Positions 9,901 through 18,329 are shown, numbered from the stretch's first letter. The stretch: 64,000 nucleotides of DNA from an uncultured Sutterella sp. (GCA_905197905.1 CAJKAP010000005.1:62001-126000), one strand, 5' to 3'. Notes: generated from the letters alone by a model not told the origin. Translations and numbers: made by a program.

Positions 9901-10963
9901 ATTCCACTTGAGCGGTTTGCTCCAAAGAACCATTGCTTCCTACTTTGAATACAACAATCTTCGGGCTACCGTTAGCAATCAGTACAAATTTACCGTCATC
10001 TGTTGCATCAACAGGATAGTCACCACTACCAGTTTCTACAGACTGGCCACTGTACGTGACGGCGCGAGTATTCGCGTCAACGTTAAAGGTATAGAGTCGA
10101 TTTCCATCGCTCACAAACAAACGGCTACCCGTTGCATCAGTTGCAATCGATTTCGCAGAGCCAAAATCCGCAACAGAACTAAAATCAACCGTACCAGTCT
10201 GGCTTAATTTGCCACCAGACAAGGCAAAGACGCCAACATGACCGTCGGTATCACGCGCAAAAACGATACCGCCCTTCGTGGCCGTCACGATCTGAGCAGG
10301 ATCAGAGAAGCCCGAGAGGAGTAATTGGTCCGCAATACTAAAGTCAGCATCAAGCGTCACGTCAGGCGCAAAGTTATACTGACTCGTCACCGTGAGACTA
10401 TTGCTTACAGAGAGGTCATCCGTCGATTCATCAAGATATTTGACAGAGTCAATTGAGACCTTAACAGTGCTTTCTTTTTGCTGTGTGCCATCCACATCAA
10501 GACCAATGCTGTCCACGATGCTCTTGACCTTAGCGGCATCAAGACCCGTAACCTGGATTTTGACGCTATAGCGGGTGTCATTTACCTTGCTCACACTCAC
10601 CGCCAAGCCATCCATAGTGCCACCTTCAAAGCTGTGGCTACCACCCTGCTCAAGTGTGATACGAGCACCGTTGACGAGAATGCTACCGCCACCAGCACCA
10701 GTGACAGAAACCGTCAACTCGTCATACTCTTTGCCTTCAGGCGTCTGCACAGAGACATTCTTGAAAATGTCTACATCAGGGGCAGAACCATTTTTGTCTA
10801 CCGCAATCGCAGTTGCACTGCTATCCGCGGTAATGACGCCAGCATCTGTCGCGGCGTCGGGGCTTGCGAGCTCATTGGCGGTTGCAGCCAGTGCCGCATC
10901 GAACATCATGCGTGGCTCAAGTGCCAAAAGCAAACTATCGGCCATGGGTTGCTTTACTGTCAT
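3986..10963 (-). CDS. giant LEPR-XLL surface adhesin with beta-propellers and Ig-like repeats
   Basis: 2325 residues; ATG at 10963 has a good AAGGTGAG ribosome site. The N-terminus carries the LEPR-XLL motif (LALEPRMMFDAA, about residues 12-24) that marks very large exported adhesins of Gram-negative bacteria; no Sec signal is seen. Two lactonase-like beta-propeller regions (about 205-515 and 830-1190, repeated SPDGK / SADGKTLY signatures) are separated by cadherin-like segments, and about 1455-2140 is a run of seven or so putative-Ig (He_PIG) repeats (PPVV...DPDGD...LPEGL...SGTP). The last 185 residues are helical and acidic, with no RTX nonapeptides visible. The gene starts 30 bp after tadG and is followed by TolC and adaptor genes, so it is probably exported by them and co-expressed with the Tad pilus. 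Surface attachment is inferred. Confidence 0.88.
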   Translation of the reverse strand: MTVKQPMADSLLLALEPRMMFDAALAATANELASPDAATDAGVITADSSATAIAVDKNGSAPDVDIFKNVSVQTPEGKEYDELTVSVTGAGGGSILVNGARITLEQGGSHSFEGGTMDGLAVSVSKVNDTRYSVKIQVTGLDAAKVKSIVDSIGLDVDGTQQKESTVKVSIDSVKYLDESTDDLSVSNSLTVTSQYNFAPDVTLDADFSIADQLLLSGFSDPAQIVTATKGGIVFARDTDGHVGVFALSGGKLSQTGTVDFSSVADFGSAKSIATDATGSRLFVSDGNRLYTFNVDANTRAVTYSGQSVETGSGDYPVDATDDGKFVLIANGSPKIVVFKVGSNGSLEQTAQVEYGNNRSFFVAGNVLYDIDWFWLSPNIHPYEIQSDGTLKDLEMFTGDFGDFSAPKGWTASSDGSMMFFLSSEGTLWTFARQSGGYIEGAQTELEDVIDMAASADGKTLYTIKEDGTFTQYSVASSGVLTKVAEKTGLGTLSKLTLSENGELYIYGDKLIRLSTEKYATAGSAIDFTSALTVKDTEMDRQGSYEKAVWTVKSSETGGTYRFVSDALTLKGSTISSGDKTIATVTSANGVLTLIFAANTTTAEVQATVQAWRYVAGTGATSITLSMTLSDGEKTSSTETLTLNVTTNTEPVVTTSGEGTATVTTADKAISVFNSVAINAGETGQLIDRVVINVGNLTDLDPREVLIVDGVEIALNATSQGKTSSGLTYRYTVNADNTASLVLESANGISVSDAGNLLSGVQYRNSSVAGQTTLGLSGTRTFTIAEVRDNGGTAGNGDDTANPNITTTITLDMNTTPNLVIDGAFNATAFALKGELSETTGDYTNVVKFSPDGKMAITVGSSGGYNGSSGTSTLFVYQRDPETGEMKFVEKFSQSEDTPWLQRISAVAFSPDGKSVWVAGYDTDANQYSLVKFSRTDDGGFYYEGKVATQGEDGVAGLDGWVSDIVVSADGKTLYTINGTNALGAAAKSAIGVFSIDDYGYLTFEQVIDSADINKPSALEITKDGTQVFVANRSEKSISVFSRDSDTGKLTFVNKITTGASLYDIEISADGSKIYALTTGVKVEVYFKEGSDYVLKHTTAALSGFAAIQAHIQLSPDESTVYFGGYQVREVIYLSVGEDGTLTKSGSVASSQYIHSSNLDISPDGKTLLWGGLYVGQGVSVAQVGAVSYYTGEGASIGSSLTVSDAEDDLSNDYKGVSLTVVRSGEANAKDTYNLTGDYRVENGKVYEGSTAIADWTVENGKLTLTFSSTIAAAKAKDVMRHVLYSNEDMGQDMVKLSISVSDGEKSTEGALFVKMADVSIDNPGEKTVPYNETDGAQILPKVTTRFSDSLDVTTLSWELKSTDSTATYSLKDGDYTLSGTEVQKNGVKIADWTSENGVLTLKFVADTTQETVSEVFQNVVYKTTAGGSADFDMSVKDSQDRTLFTLEKAVNVFVNLAPEWTQGDDYSVEVYPGLDVTLRLPVDIFKDPEGGTLTLEMTGLPEGLTFDAKTMSIKGTAPTTEGEVTLTLKATDPYGATSEHTFTLDISSTANRPPVVVDAFTPDTARAGTAVNTNWSGLFSDPDGDALTLTATDLPEGLTLSEAGVLSGTPTQSGEFTVTVTAKDAKGLEVTTTVKLVVENDPPVLNDAAQLPAMAGREAVDFDLTSIFTDPEGHTIPTFEVTDLPPGISVVDGHLQGTPAASGTFTVTIVAVDQYGAKSEPATFTVEIANDAPEFNTEHANLTIAAGEQNLPIAEPVAVPADLFTDDFDGLTVQPTTVTDASGKTVSLADLGLTWNAESKSFSGTPKLAGTFTIAFTATDASGETATGTVKLSVVANQAPVVSDDITVPKALFGENVSVPMKDWIKDPSGEELTYSLEGTLPSGMSFDPATGTLSGTALELGNYKLTLVANDGTNDPVRYTFTFTVRGNNAPVVNKTVELPTIIVDRETSFSAKDFFKDPDGDEFTVTLDSAPEGFSYNADTGLIFGKGTIKEVTSDENGGSDDNTGTDDEEKETVNPRELKFTLTATDSHGLSTTYTFTVIMRDNSAPVANTDAIDFGVESQFSTPLAPLFTDAEGDKVTVKLLNPEVLPEGVSFDEATGTLSGQVDTETSFKLSIEATDEFGESTIREINVLLRVPSVSSADPSLWPEDFGQGLEDLRDGDFPSDIERQQFHPLVLRVDVAAFTPLFGVGNIVEFKSADFTPRMTDAEGLFEMLRVNDKARETELNQRRDRALEMRVERAIETMLPESKPATPATAAETDVAAPQVAEAVDAELQALLEEVGLEGVTTGRAPTGATSLSEQLARETLFTSTPLMGKVSTKAS

Positions 10964-10993
10964 TGTCTCTCACCTTCCAAAAAAACGGTGTTT

Positions 10994-12592
10994 TTATTCA
11001 ACGAGTCGCACATAACCACTGCGACCCTCCAAATCGGTTGCAATTCGCTCAAGTGCATTGATGAACTTCGTTTTGCCTTCTGCAAAGCTTGGAGTTTCAA
11101 TCTTTTGCACATCACCAGAGCGACGCCCACAAACCGATAACGTGGGCCAAAGTTTGTCGTAACGGCGTTTGCCAGATTCATCGGTAATCGGTGGAATGAC
11201 TAAGAGGAAAAAGTGAAAATCTTTTGTTGCTCTAAAGTCATCACACAAGTCTTTAATACGATCTCGGACGAAATCAGGATCCTTAAAGGTTTCCCCACCG
11301 CCGAGCGTTTCCCAATCTAAATAAAAGTTATTCGAGTCTTCATCAATGTCCCAAAGTGGACCATTGAAACTCACCATGGCGATTACAGCCTTCACCGTCG
11401 TTCTGCCGTCTTCGGAGAAATCCATCGGATGGTCTAAATCGCCCCACCCTTCAATTCCTCGGAATCCTGGCGAGAGCGCCATCGCCCCCCATCCCATCGC
11501 AATATTCAAATTAATGGCATGCGACATTTCGTTATGGTCTGGGATCATCTTCGCCAAACGTGCCACAAATTTTTCGCGGTCGTCGGTGAGTGGCAGGAGC
11601 GGTGTCAGAGGCACCGTGTTATCTGCCGCGATACGTCGAACATCCACGGGGCCCGTAATCCCATTACCCATCCCAGGAATTGTTGGTCCCGTCCATTCGA
11701 TATAAGGCCAACCTGGTGGGTAGTTCGACATAATGCAGTTCCCACCGACACAGTCCTGAACACGAATTTCAAAGCTTCCTTCTGGTGGATCCTTCCACTT
11801 AAAAACTTCGCCCGGCAACATTCCTCGGTCAACGTGCAAGATTTTCTTTCTCACGTCTGGCATACGAGGAGAGGCTAAGTTCGTAATGCCTGCGCCTTTC
11901 TTGATGTAGCGAAGCCATGGGGGATCCAAGCGTCCGGGCATTGCCCAAGCACGAATGCGCGAAACGCCTTTTTCATCGTCCCAGACGTTAACCCCGTCGG
12001 AGTAAGGCACCAAAGCCATCCAGCGATCAGGTTTACGATCAATTAAGCGATCAAAGAACGCTTCGCCAATATCACGAATGGCGCTCATATCCGCTTCCGA
12101 TTCATTCATGGTCGAAGGCGCCACAAAAGCCACCTCCAAAGGGTGGTAAACGGCAACAGCGGCCGAAGCCACTTCCACCGTTCGGCTCTTCCCACCCAAA
12201 AGGCGAGGCTGAGCGCGGAAGCTAGCCCGCACACGATAGCCGTCATAGCCATGCCACATCGTGGGCTCAATCGAGACGCGAAGTGCTTCTCGCAGCGCCT
12301 TATCGTCGAGCCCCAAATTCATTTCCACATAGCGCGCCGCCATCGCATTCAAGTCGGTATCGGAATCCTTTGCCGACTCAAGGGCAATAGCCTGTGCTGC
12401 CGCATCGGTTGCAGCCTTCAGGCGTGCAGCGTCCGACCCCATTCGGGTGCTATCAAACATAAAACCAGCAGCAGCAATCCCTGCCAAGAGGAAAAAGAGC
12501 ACCAAAATGCCAGCCGCTCCTTCTTCTTCACGCCAAGCGCGAGAGAGCTTCTTGCAACACCACTGCCACTGAATATTCATGTGTTTTCCCAT
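10994..12592 (-). CDS. tadG: TadG-like Tad pilus assembly protein
   Basis: 532 residues. The start at 12592 is supported by AAGGAGG ten bases upstream, inside the end of tadF. The N-terminus is basic, then has an EEG-AAGILVLFF pseudopilin-type hydrophobic segment (about 25-47) followed by DSTRMGSDAARLKAATDAAA, the usual TadG/TadE-G signature. Unlike its neighbours TadE and TadF it lacks the Glu at +5 after the possible cleavage glycine, so processing by TadV is doubtful. The rest is a large periplasmic domain resembling a divergent von Willebrand A fold. It is the last tad gene before the adhesin. Confidence 0.86.
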   Translation of the reverse strand: MGKHMNIQWQWCCKKLSRAWREEEGAAGILVLFFLLAGIAAAGFMFDSTRMGSDAARLKAATDAAAQAIALESAKDSDTDLNAMAARYVEMNLGLDDKALREALRVSIEPTMWHGYDGYRVRASFRAQPRLLGGKSRTVEVASAAVAVYHPLEVAFVAPSTMNESEADMSAIRDIGEAFFDRLIDRKPDRWMALVPYSDGVNVWDDEKGVSRIRAWAMPGRLDPPWLRYIKKGAGITNLASPRMPDVRKKILHVDRGMLPGEVFKWKDPPEGSFEIRVQDCVGGNCIMSNYPPGWPYIEWTGPTIPGMGNGITGPVDVRRIAADNTVPLTPLLPLTDDREKFVARLAKMIPDHNEMSHAINLNIAMGWGAMALSPGFRGIEGWGDLDHPMDFSEDGRTTVKAVIAMVSFNGPLWDIDEDSNNFYLDWETLGGGETFKDPDFVRDRIKDLCDDFRATKDFHFFLLVIPPITDESGKRRYDKLWPTLSVCGRRSGDVQKIETPSFAEGKTKFINALERIATDLEGRSGYVRLVE

Positions 12593-12594
12593 GC

Positions 12595-13218
12595 TTATTC
12601 CGCCTCCTTGTCTGTATCTTTGACAAGGTTTTCTTCTTCTAACTCTTCGTCGAGCTCAATATCTTTCGCTACAGCACGAAGAATCGTTTGCACCTGCATC
12701 ACGCGAGGAAGCGACCACTTCCCAATCAACTTGATCGCATGACTGCGTCGGCACACCTCCACAACCACCATGGACATTTCGCTCATGTCCTCTTCGTCTT
12801 CCGACCCTTCTGGTGGATCAACCGGCAAATCCCCGGTAAAAAGCTTTCCATCAACAGGCAATTCGCAAAGCAAGGCGCCGTCGCCACGCTTAAGCATCCA
12901 GTTGATCTTTCCGGACTGGTACACGTTCATGAGATAAATCTCCGTGTCGAGCGTATTGCTCCCAGCCACGTTTTCCACTAATGCATCCAATGCGGGACGC
13001 ATTAATTTCGGCAACACCACGGTGTTTTGCACCAACTGCGTTGTTGTCGTTTCTAGGGCTGTACGTTCCAGATGAATCTGGTGCATATCAACGAGCAACG
13101 TTGCAATCCCATAGATCGCCACGATCCCCAAGGCCGCTTCTACTGCGACACTACCGCGCTCAGACTTCACGCCTTCTCTCAGGCGTGCACGCATTTTCTT
13201 TAAGAGCGACATAGCCAT
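12595..13218 (-). CDS. tadF: TadF/TadE-like minor pseudopilin
   Basis: 207 residues; the start overlaps the stop of the preceding tadE by one base (TAATG), a sign of translational coupling. A prepilin-like motif ERG-SVAVEAALGIVAIYG (about 20-37) has the conserved Glu at +5, and the hydrophobic helix continues into a periplasmic domain. The very acidic C-terminus (DIELDEELEEENL) is distinctive. It probably acts as a minor pseudopilin in Flp pilus biogenesis after cleavage by the TadV peptidase. TadE versus TadF naming is by gene order only. Confidence 0.82.
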   Translation of the reverse strand: MAMSLLKKMRARLREGVKSERGSVAVEAALGIVAIYGIATLLVDMHQIHLERTALETTTTQLVQNTVVLPKLMRPALDALVENVAGSNTLDTEIYLMNVYQSGKINWMLKRGDGALLCELPVDGKLFTGDLPVDPPEGSEDEEDMSEMSMVVVEVCRRSHAIKLIGKWSLPRVMQVQTILRAVAKDIELDEELEEENLVKDTDKEAE

Positions 13219-13787
13219 TAGAGTTGTCCCTTTTCTGGTTCTGGCAAATAGCTCAGCACCCGTTCATAGCGATACGTAAAGTCTTTACGCTTGGTTAAAA
13301 GTAAGCGCGGCAACGGGGTGATAAACGGTTTTTCGATGACCACCACAACGTGCCAAGCGGGATAACGGTCTAAAAGATCGTTATCCACATCGTCACCCTC
13401 TTTTTCGTCCGCCCCGCCACCAGAGCCTTTCCCACCAGGGTTGCCCATTGCGTCAAGCGAATCGTATTGCGTCACCGTGACGCGCGTAATATTCGTTTGC
13501 TTCAAAAGCCCATGGCTGTCGCCTGCCATATGTGCACGAATTTCACTATCTGCCCCTGGACCCAACGTGCCATCTGCGCGAAAACGCGTCAAAGCGCTCG
13601 TCAAGGCCATTTCAGAAAACTGAATCGTGAGCGCCATATGTGCGAGCTCCAACACGATCATGATGACGATGAGCACCGCTGGGAAAACGAAGGCCGCTTC
13701 AACAGCCACGTTCCCTTTAGTGCTACGGCAAAAACGCCCTGCGCCAAAGCGCTCTGCAATTCTTGCACTCATCTCACGAACTCCCAT
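13218..13787 (-). CDS. tadE: TadE-like minor pseudopilin
   Basis: 189 residues from ATG at 13787, preferred because GGGAGA lies nine bases upstream; an earlier in-frame ATG at 13808 is possible. The prepilin-like motif KG-NVAVEAAFVFPAVL (about 24-40) has Glu at +5 and a long hydrophobic helix, as in TadE. A Gly/Asp-rich stretch (NPGGKGSGGGADEKEGDD) lies in the middle of the periplasmic part. It lies between tadD and tadF in the standard order, and its product is expected to be processed by TadV and needed for pilus assembly. Confidence 0.85.
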   Translation of the reverse strand: MGVREMSARIAERFGAGRFCRSTKGNVAVEAAFVFPAVLIVIMIVLELAHMALTIQFSEMALTSALTRFRADGTLGPGADSEIRAHMAGDSHGLLKQTNITRVTVTQYDSLDAMGNPGGKGSGGGADEKEGDDVDNDLLDRYPAWHVVVVIEKPFITPLPRLLLTKRKDFTYRYERVLSYLPEPEKGQL

Positions 13788-13814
13788 GGTGTGTTCTCCC
13801 AATCCCATCAGGCC

Positions 13815-14909
13815 TTACTTCGCCTGCTTGGCGCTATCGCGCACCAACTGCTCAACTTCAGCGGGTGCCTTGTTGATGGGATAGGTTTGGGCACGGTCTG
13901 AGAGCGTACGAGCTGCAGGACGTGTCGTTTCAATCAGCGGCGCCATTTCAATCTGGGCGGGCACTTCATAGGCTTCCATTTCTTCACTCTTTTTCGAGCG
14001 AATCGAAATCAATTTCCCAGCGCTTTGCATCGCTTCTTGCGGAAGAGAGCTTTCCCCAGCCTCAATACGCCCCTTCATGGCCGCAAATTCGGTGAGCATT
14101 TCTTCTGCTTGTTCGTCTCCCATGACGGTCTTGAGCGTATCAAGCGAGCGATCAGGATTACCCATCATGAATTGCACGAGTGCCGTGTTCATCGTCACGC
14201 TCAGTGCACTCAAGCTCTTAGCAGGCGCAAAATTCTTTGCTTCACGAAGTGACTTCAAGGCAGCGCGGGCATCCCCCGTAGCCATCTTGGAGAGCGCCTG
14301 GTTATTCAAAACTTGAATGTTGGCGGGAGAGAGCTTCAAGGCGCGCGCATAGTAGTCCTGCGCTTCGCTGTGCTGTCCTTCCACATCCACCAAAACGCCC
14401 AACGCATTCAGAGCGACAAAATTCTTATCATCCGCAGCAACCGCTTTTTGAAGAGCGGCTTTTGCGCTTTCCATATCACCCACAGCCATATAGGCGCGAC
14501 CCAGCCCCGTCTGTAGCGTTGCGGTGTTGACGTTATCGAGCTTCGTGCCTTCTTCGTTTAACGTTTTTTCCGCACGCGCAAAAAGCGGAAGCGTATCCTG
14601 TGGCGTATGCATCAAGGAATAAACCGAGGCGTATTCAAGGAGTTTCGTACCGTTCAAGACCCCCTTGCGATCGAGTTCAGCAAAGACCCCTAGCGCGCCT
14701 CCCACACGCTCTTGCGAGAGAAGCATGTGTGCTAAGCGAAGCCCCGCTTCCTTGTCGCCACTATCAATCTTTGGGGCAGAAGGACGCTGACGATCCGAGA
14801 TCGTACGACTCGCTTTCGGCGTATCACTTCCTCCCCCTACTAGCGAGGCACAGCCCGTGAGCGACAAACTCACAGCAAGGGTTAAGAGGATCAATGTCTT
14901 TTTCATCAT
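13815..14909 (-). CDS. tadD: TadD-like TPR lipoprotein
   Basis: 364 residues with a lipoprotein signal ending in LTGC (cysteine about residue 19), followed by several tetratricopeptide repeats (about 50-270, e.g. ALGRAYMAVGDMESAKAALQKAV and ALNALGVLVDVEGQHSEAQDYYARALKLSP). TadD lipoproteins act as pilotins or scaffolds for the secretin of the Tad machine. The gene lies 14 bp after tadC and 6-27 bp before tadE, depending on the tadE start. The C-terminal 90 residues are outside the repeats and of unknown role. Confidence 0.88.
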   Translation of the reverse strand: MMKKTLILLTLAVSLSLTGCASLVGGGSDTPKASRTISDRQRPSAPKIDSGDKEAGLRLAHMLLSQERVGGALGVFAELDRKGVLNGTKLLEYASVYSLMHTPQDTLPLFARAEKTLNEEGTKLDNVNTATLQTGLGRAYMAVGDMESAKAALQKAVAADDKNFVALNALGVLVDVEGQHSEAQDYYARALKLSPANIQVLNNQALSKMATGDARAALKSLREAKNFAPAKSLSALSVTMNTALVQFMMGNPDRSLDTLKTVMGDEQAEEMLTEFAAMKGRIEAGESSLPQEAMQSAGKLISIRSKKSEEMEAYEVPAQIEMAPLIETTRPAARTLSDRAQTYPINKAPAEVEQLVRDSAKQAK

Positions 14910-14923
14910 GTTTCGTTTCTCAG

Positions 14924-15856
14924 TTAAGCCATCAACGAGCGGATCACGCGCATCAGCGCGGGCGAAGCAACAATCGCCACCACTGGAGGCAAAATCAGGG
15001 TCATCAACGGAATACTCAAGCGAGCAGGCAACTTCCCTGCGCGCTCTTCAAGCGTCAAGATCAAAGTCTTGCGCGATTCCGTTGCAATGTTGTGCAAAGC
15101 TTGCGCCAAGGGGGTACCAAACTGTTCAGCCTGAATCAGAGTCGACACCATACTTTCAATCGAGGGGACTCGCGTACGATTTGCGAGATTACGCAAGGCC
15201 GTTGCGCGTTCTGGCAAAATTTCAAGCTCAGCATTGGTGAGCGCCAATTCTTGCGAGAGCACAGGAGCCGAAAGGGCAATTTCTTTTGAAACCACACGCA
15301 CAATACGCGTAAAGGGAAGCCCTGCTTCCGCACAAATCACCATCAAGTCAAGGGCGTCAGGCATACTGCGTTCAAGCGCGCTGTAGCGACGAGCGGCAAT
15401 GCTCTTCAAAACCCATTCCGGAGCAGTACTCCCCAAGAAATAACCGATAAGCGCAAAGGCGAAGGTGCCGAGCGTTTTCTCTGTCGACATCACCCAAATT
15501 GCCACAGCAAGACCTAAGCCCAACACTGTTTTGAGGAATAAGAAGACGCCAACAACACCTTCGCGCGAAAAGCCAGCTTGAGCGAGGATGCGCTCTGTCA
15601 CCACGCGACTCTTTTCGTTCCCAGCTAAGCGATCACCCCAGAGCGAAAGCTTTTGCCAGAGAGCAGAAGGTTCCTTTTCCGTGCCTACCTGTGCTTTTTC
15701 CACTCGTTTCTGACGAGCTTGCGGCGCACGCATCGCTTCTTCTAAGCGGGTTTGCACACGCTCAGCACGACGCTCTCTGGCGATCATCCAAGCGAGAATC
15801 GCAAAGCTCAGTGCCAACAAGGCAAACACAAGAATCCAACCCATCAACATATTCAT
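14924..15856 (-). CDS. tadC: TadC inner-membrane platform protein
   Basis: 310 residues with an N-terminal membrane helix, two central helices (about 105-150) and a C-terminal pair, surrounding a T2SSF/GspF domain (ERSMPDALDLMVICAEAGLPF and the ALHNIATESR region). TadB and TadC form the inner-membrane platform driven by TadA. The gene is 4 bp downstream of tadB, so the two are probably translated together. Confidence 0.92.
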   Translation of the reverse strand: MNMLMGWILVFALLALSFAILAWMIARERRAERVQTRLEEAMRAPQARQKRVEKAQVGTEKEPSALWQKLSLWGDRLAGNEKSRVVTERILAQAGFSREGVVGVFLFLKTVLGLGLAVAIWVMSTEKTLGTFAFALIGYFLGSTAPEWVLKSIAARRYSALERSMPDALDLMVICAEAGLPFTRIVRVVSKEIALSAPVLSQELALTNAELEILPERATALRNLANRTRVPSIESMVSTLIQAEQFGTPLAQALHNIATESRKTLILTLEERAGKLPARLSIPLMTLILPPVVAIVASPALMRVIRSLMA

Positions 15857-15860
15857 TCCC

Positions 15861-16841
15861 TTACCGGATGCGTTTAACCATCACCCACGTGATGAATAAG
15901 CCCAAACCGACGCTACAAGCCGCGTAGATGAGCACTTTGATACCCACTGGATCACTCACCAAAAAGAGGAAGTCTCCTGGGGACTGGATGTACTGATAAA
16001 TCAAGACGCCAGGCACCAACGCGGCCACGATCTTGATAGAAGCACGTGCTTCAGAGGTTTTCGCTTCCACTTTGAGTCGCAACTCAGCGCGGTCACGCAA
16101 CGTGGCAGCCAAACGCTCGAGCGTATCGGCCAAACGACCACCAGACTCTTGACTGATGATCAAAATCACCGCGAAGAAACGGTATTCCGGCAAATTCACA
16201 CGACGAGCGGACTCTTGCAACACTTCTTTCAAGGGGACGCCTAAGCGCAACCACTGGTCTAAGCGACGGAATTCCTGCGCAAGCGGACCGTGCAAATTCT
16301 GGGCCGTTAAGCCAAAAGCCGTCTGCGCTGGCACACCCGCGCGGCAAATACGCGCAATCGCATCAATCGCTTCAGGTAGCGACATCCCGAGGGCTTCAAT
16401 CCACTGCGCCATCGCACGCCAATAGAGCACGGCACCCAAAAGGACACCAATCACGATGCCGCCCGTAAAGGTCACCAACCAGGGCGACGGCGTCATACGC
16501 GCCACAAGTGCCGCCAAGCCAAAGGAAACGGCAGCAAGCACAATCAAGCGCAGACGAATCGTCGGCATCCAACCGAGCGCTTCGAGCCCTTTGAGAAGGG
16601 CCTGCCAGCGTTCATGGAGCGCCGGGAAGGGACCGTCGTATTTATCGACCGTCAAAAGCACGGATTCTTCGTGAACCTGCTCACGCGAGAGCTTATTCGC
16701 CTCGGTGTTCACCTGCTCTAAGAGGGCATCGAGTCGTTCTGCTTCACGGGCTTCACGGCGCTGGCGCCCCGTCACTGAGGCAATCGCGAGCGTACCGAGG
16801 AAGACCACGAGGAAAACTAAAAAGGTAAAGAGGTTCAACAT
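15861..16841 (-). CDS. tadB: TadB inner-membrane platform protein
   Basis: 326 residues with an N-terminal membrane helix, a cytoplasmic region, a helix pair at about 98-140, a T2SSF domain (SLPEAIDAIARICRAGVPAQ...ISQESGGRLADTLERLAATLRDR, about 155-265) and two C-terminal helices. This is the usual TadB length and layout. It follows tadA by 21 bp and precedes tadC by 4 bp. It is the partner of TadC in the Flp pilus assembly platform. Confidence 0.92.
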   Translation of the reverse strand: MLNLFTFLVFLVVFLGTLAIASVTGRQRREAREAERLDALLEQVNTEANKLSREQVHEESVLLTVDKYDGPFPALHERWQALLKGLEALGWMPTIRLRLIVLAAVSFGLAALVARMTPSPWLVTFTGGIVIGVLLGAVLYWRAMAQWIEALGMSLPEAIDAIARICRAGVPAQTAFGLTAQNLHGPLAQEFRRLDQWLRLGVPLKEVLQESARRVNLPEYRFFAVILIISQESGGRLADTLERLAATLRDRAELRLKVEAKTSEARASIKIVAALVPGVLIYQYIQSPGDFLFLVSDPVGIKVLIYAACSVGLGLFITWVMVKRIR

Positions 16842-16862
16842 TACGCGCTCTCCGACTCCGCT

Positions 16863-18329
16863 TTACTCAGAAAAAGCAAAGGCACGGTCTTGGAAGAACT
16901 TCGGACGCAACCCTGTGCTAACGTGTTCACCCGTGATCTTGCCGCTAGGCGCGATCGAGTTGATACGGTAGTTGTAGAGTTCCTGCGTCTGAATAACGTC
17001 TTCTTCCATGCCACACACTTCGGTAATGGAAACCACACGACGCACACCGTCGCGCATACGTTCAATCTGCACCACCATGTTGATAGCGCCACCAATCTGA
17101 CGACGAATGGCGTTCAAGGGCAACTGCAAGTTCGCCATCAACACCATGTTTTCAAGACGAATGAGCGCGTCTCGCGGATTATTCGCGTGCACCGTACAGA
17201 GCGAGCCATCGTGGCCGGTATTCATAGCCTGGAGCATGTCGAAACATTCCCCACCACGAACTTCCCCTAAGATGATGCGGTCTGGACGCATACGAAGGGC
17301 GTTCTTCACGAGGTCACGCTGCGTGATCTGGCCACCGCCTTCAATACTTTCTGGGCGAGTTTCGAGACGCACGATATCCTCTTGGTTCAATTGCAATTCG
17401 GCCGCGTCTTCAATCGTCACGACGCGCTCGGTCTTACCGATGTTGAAAGACAAAGCGTTCAAAAGCGTCGTCTTACCAGCACCCGTACCCCCAGAAACCA
17501 CGATATTGAGGCGAGCATGCACCGCTTTGCGAAGCAAATCGACCATATCGTGCGAGAGTGCGCCGTTGTCGGCCAACTCATCAAGGTTACGTTTGTGCTT
17601 AGAGAACTTACGAATCGAGATCGAGGTACCATCTAAGGCCAGCGGCTTCGTGATCACGTTCACACGGCTACCGTCCTGCAAACGGGCGTCCACCATCGGA
17701 TTGGCTTCGTCAATACGACGACCTACACGCGCGGCGATACGCTGCGCGATATTAAAGACGTGTTCTTCATCAATGAAGGTAATGTCCGTGAGTTCGAGCT
17801 TACCGAAGCGTTCCACAAAGACGCGATGCGCGCCGTTCACCAAAATATCGGTCACCGTTTCGTCATGAAGGAGCGGTTCAATTGGCCCAATCCCCAACAT
17901 TTCGTCGAGCATCTGAGCGCTAATTAACGTTTCTTCTTGAGCCGTCAACTGGAAGCGGTTCGCATCACAGATATCGCGAATCAAGTCACGCAACTGCGTT
18001 TCGAGGTTTTCTCGACTCGTCGTCGCGGCCTTCATCGGGTCGATCTGACTCATGACCTGGTCATGAATCAAGCGGCGAACTTTATTGGATTCCGTCTGCT
18101 GAGGCGCGGCGTTGTGTTGCGCATTGGCTTCTACCGTTGGGCGCAAGCAGGCCGATGCGTTGGCATTCGTTGCCGCACGCATCCCGGCGCGCATCCCAGT
18201 GACGTGCTGCGGGACATCAGCTTGCGTACCCGTCGCACCCGTCACGGGGCATTCCACCACGCCCGCGGTGTTTTCTTCAACGTTAGCGGCGCCAGCGCGA
18301 CGCGCACCTAAACGAGAACTCACTAACAT
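16863..18329 (-). CDS. tadA: TadA/CpaF secretion ATPase
   Basis: 488 residues; ATG at 18329 is preceded by AAGGAG. The first about 85 residues are low-complexity and variable. The ATPase core has Walker A (SGGTGAGKTTLLNAL, about 284-298), an Asp box/Walker B region (RPDRIILGEVRGGECFDML) and His box (GHDGSLCTVHANN). These hexameric motors power assembly of Flp pili and bind the TadB/TadC platform. It sits between tadZ and tadB. Confidence 0.94.
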   Translation of the reverse strand: MLVSSRLGARRAGAANVEENTAGVVECPVTGATGTQADVPQHVTGMRAGMRAATNANASACLRPTVEANAQHNAAPQQTESNKVRRLIHDQVMSQIDPMKAATTSRENLETQLRDLIRDICDANRFQLTAQEETLISAQMLDEMLGIGPIEPLLHDETVTDILVNGAHRVFVERFGKLELTDITFIDEEHVFNIAQRIAARVGRRIDEANPMVDARLQDGSRVNVITKPLALDGTSISIRKFSKHKRNLDELADNGALSHDMVDLLRKAVHARLNIVVSGGTGAGKTTLLNALSFNIGKTERVVTIEDAAELQLNQEDIVRLETRPESIEGGGQITQRDLVKNALRMRPDRIILGEVRGGECFDMLQAMNTGHDGSLCTVHANNPRDALIRLENMVLMANLQLPLNAIRRQIGGAINMVVQIERMRDGVRRVVSITEVCGMEEDVIQTQELYNYRINSIAPSGKITGEHVSTGLRPKFFQDRAFAFSE

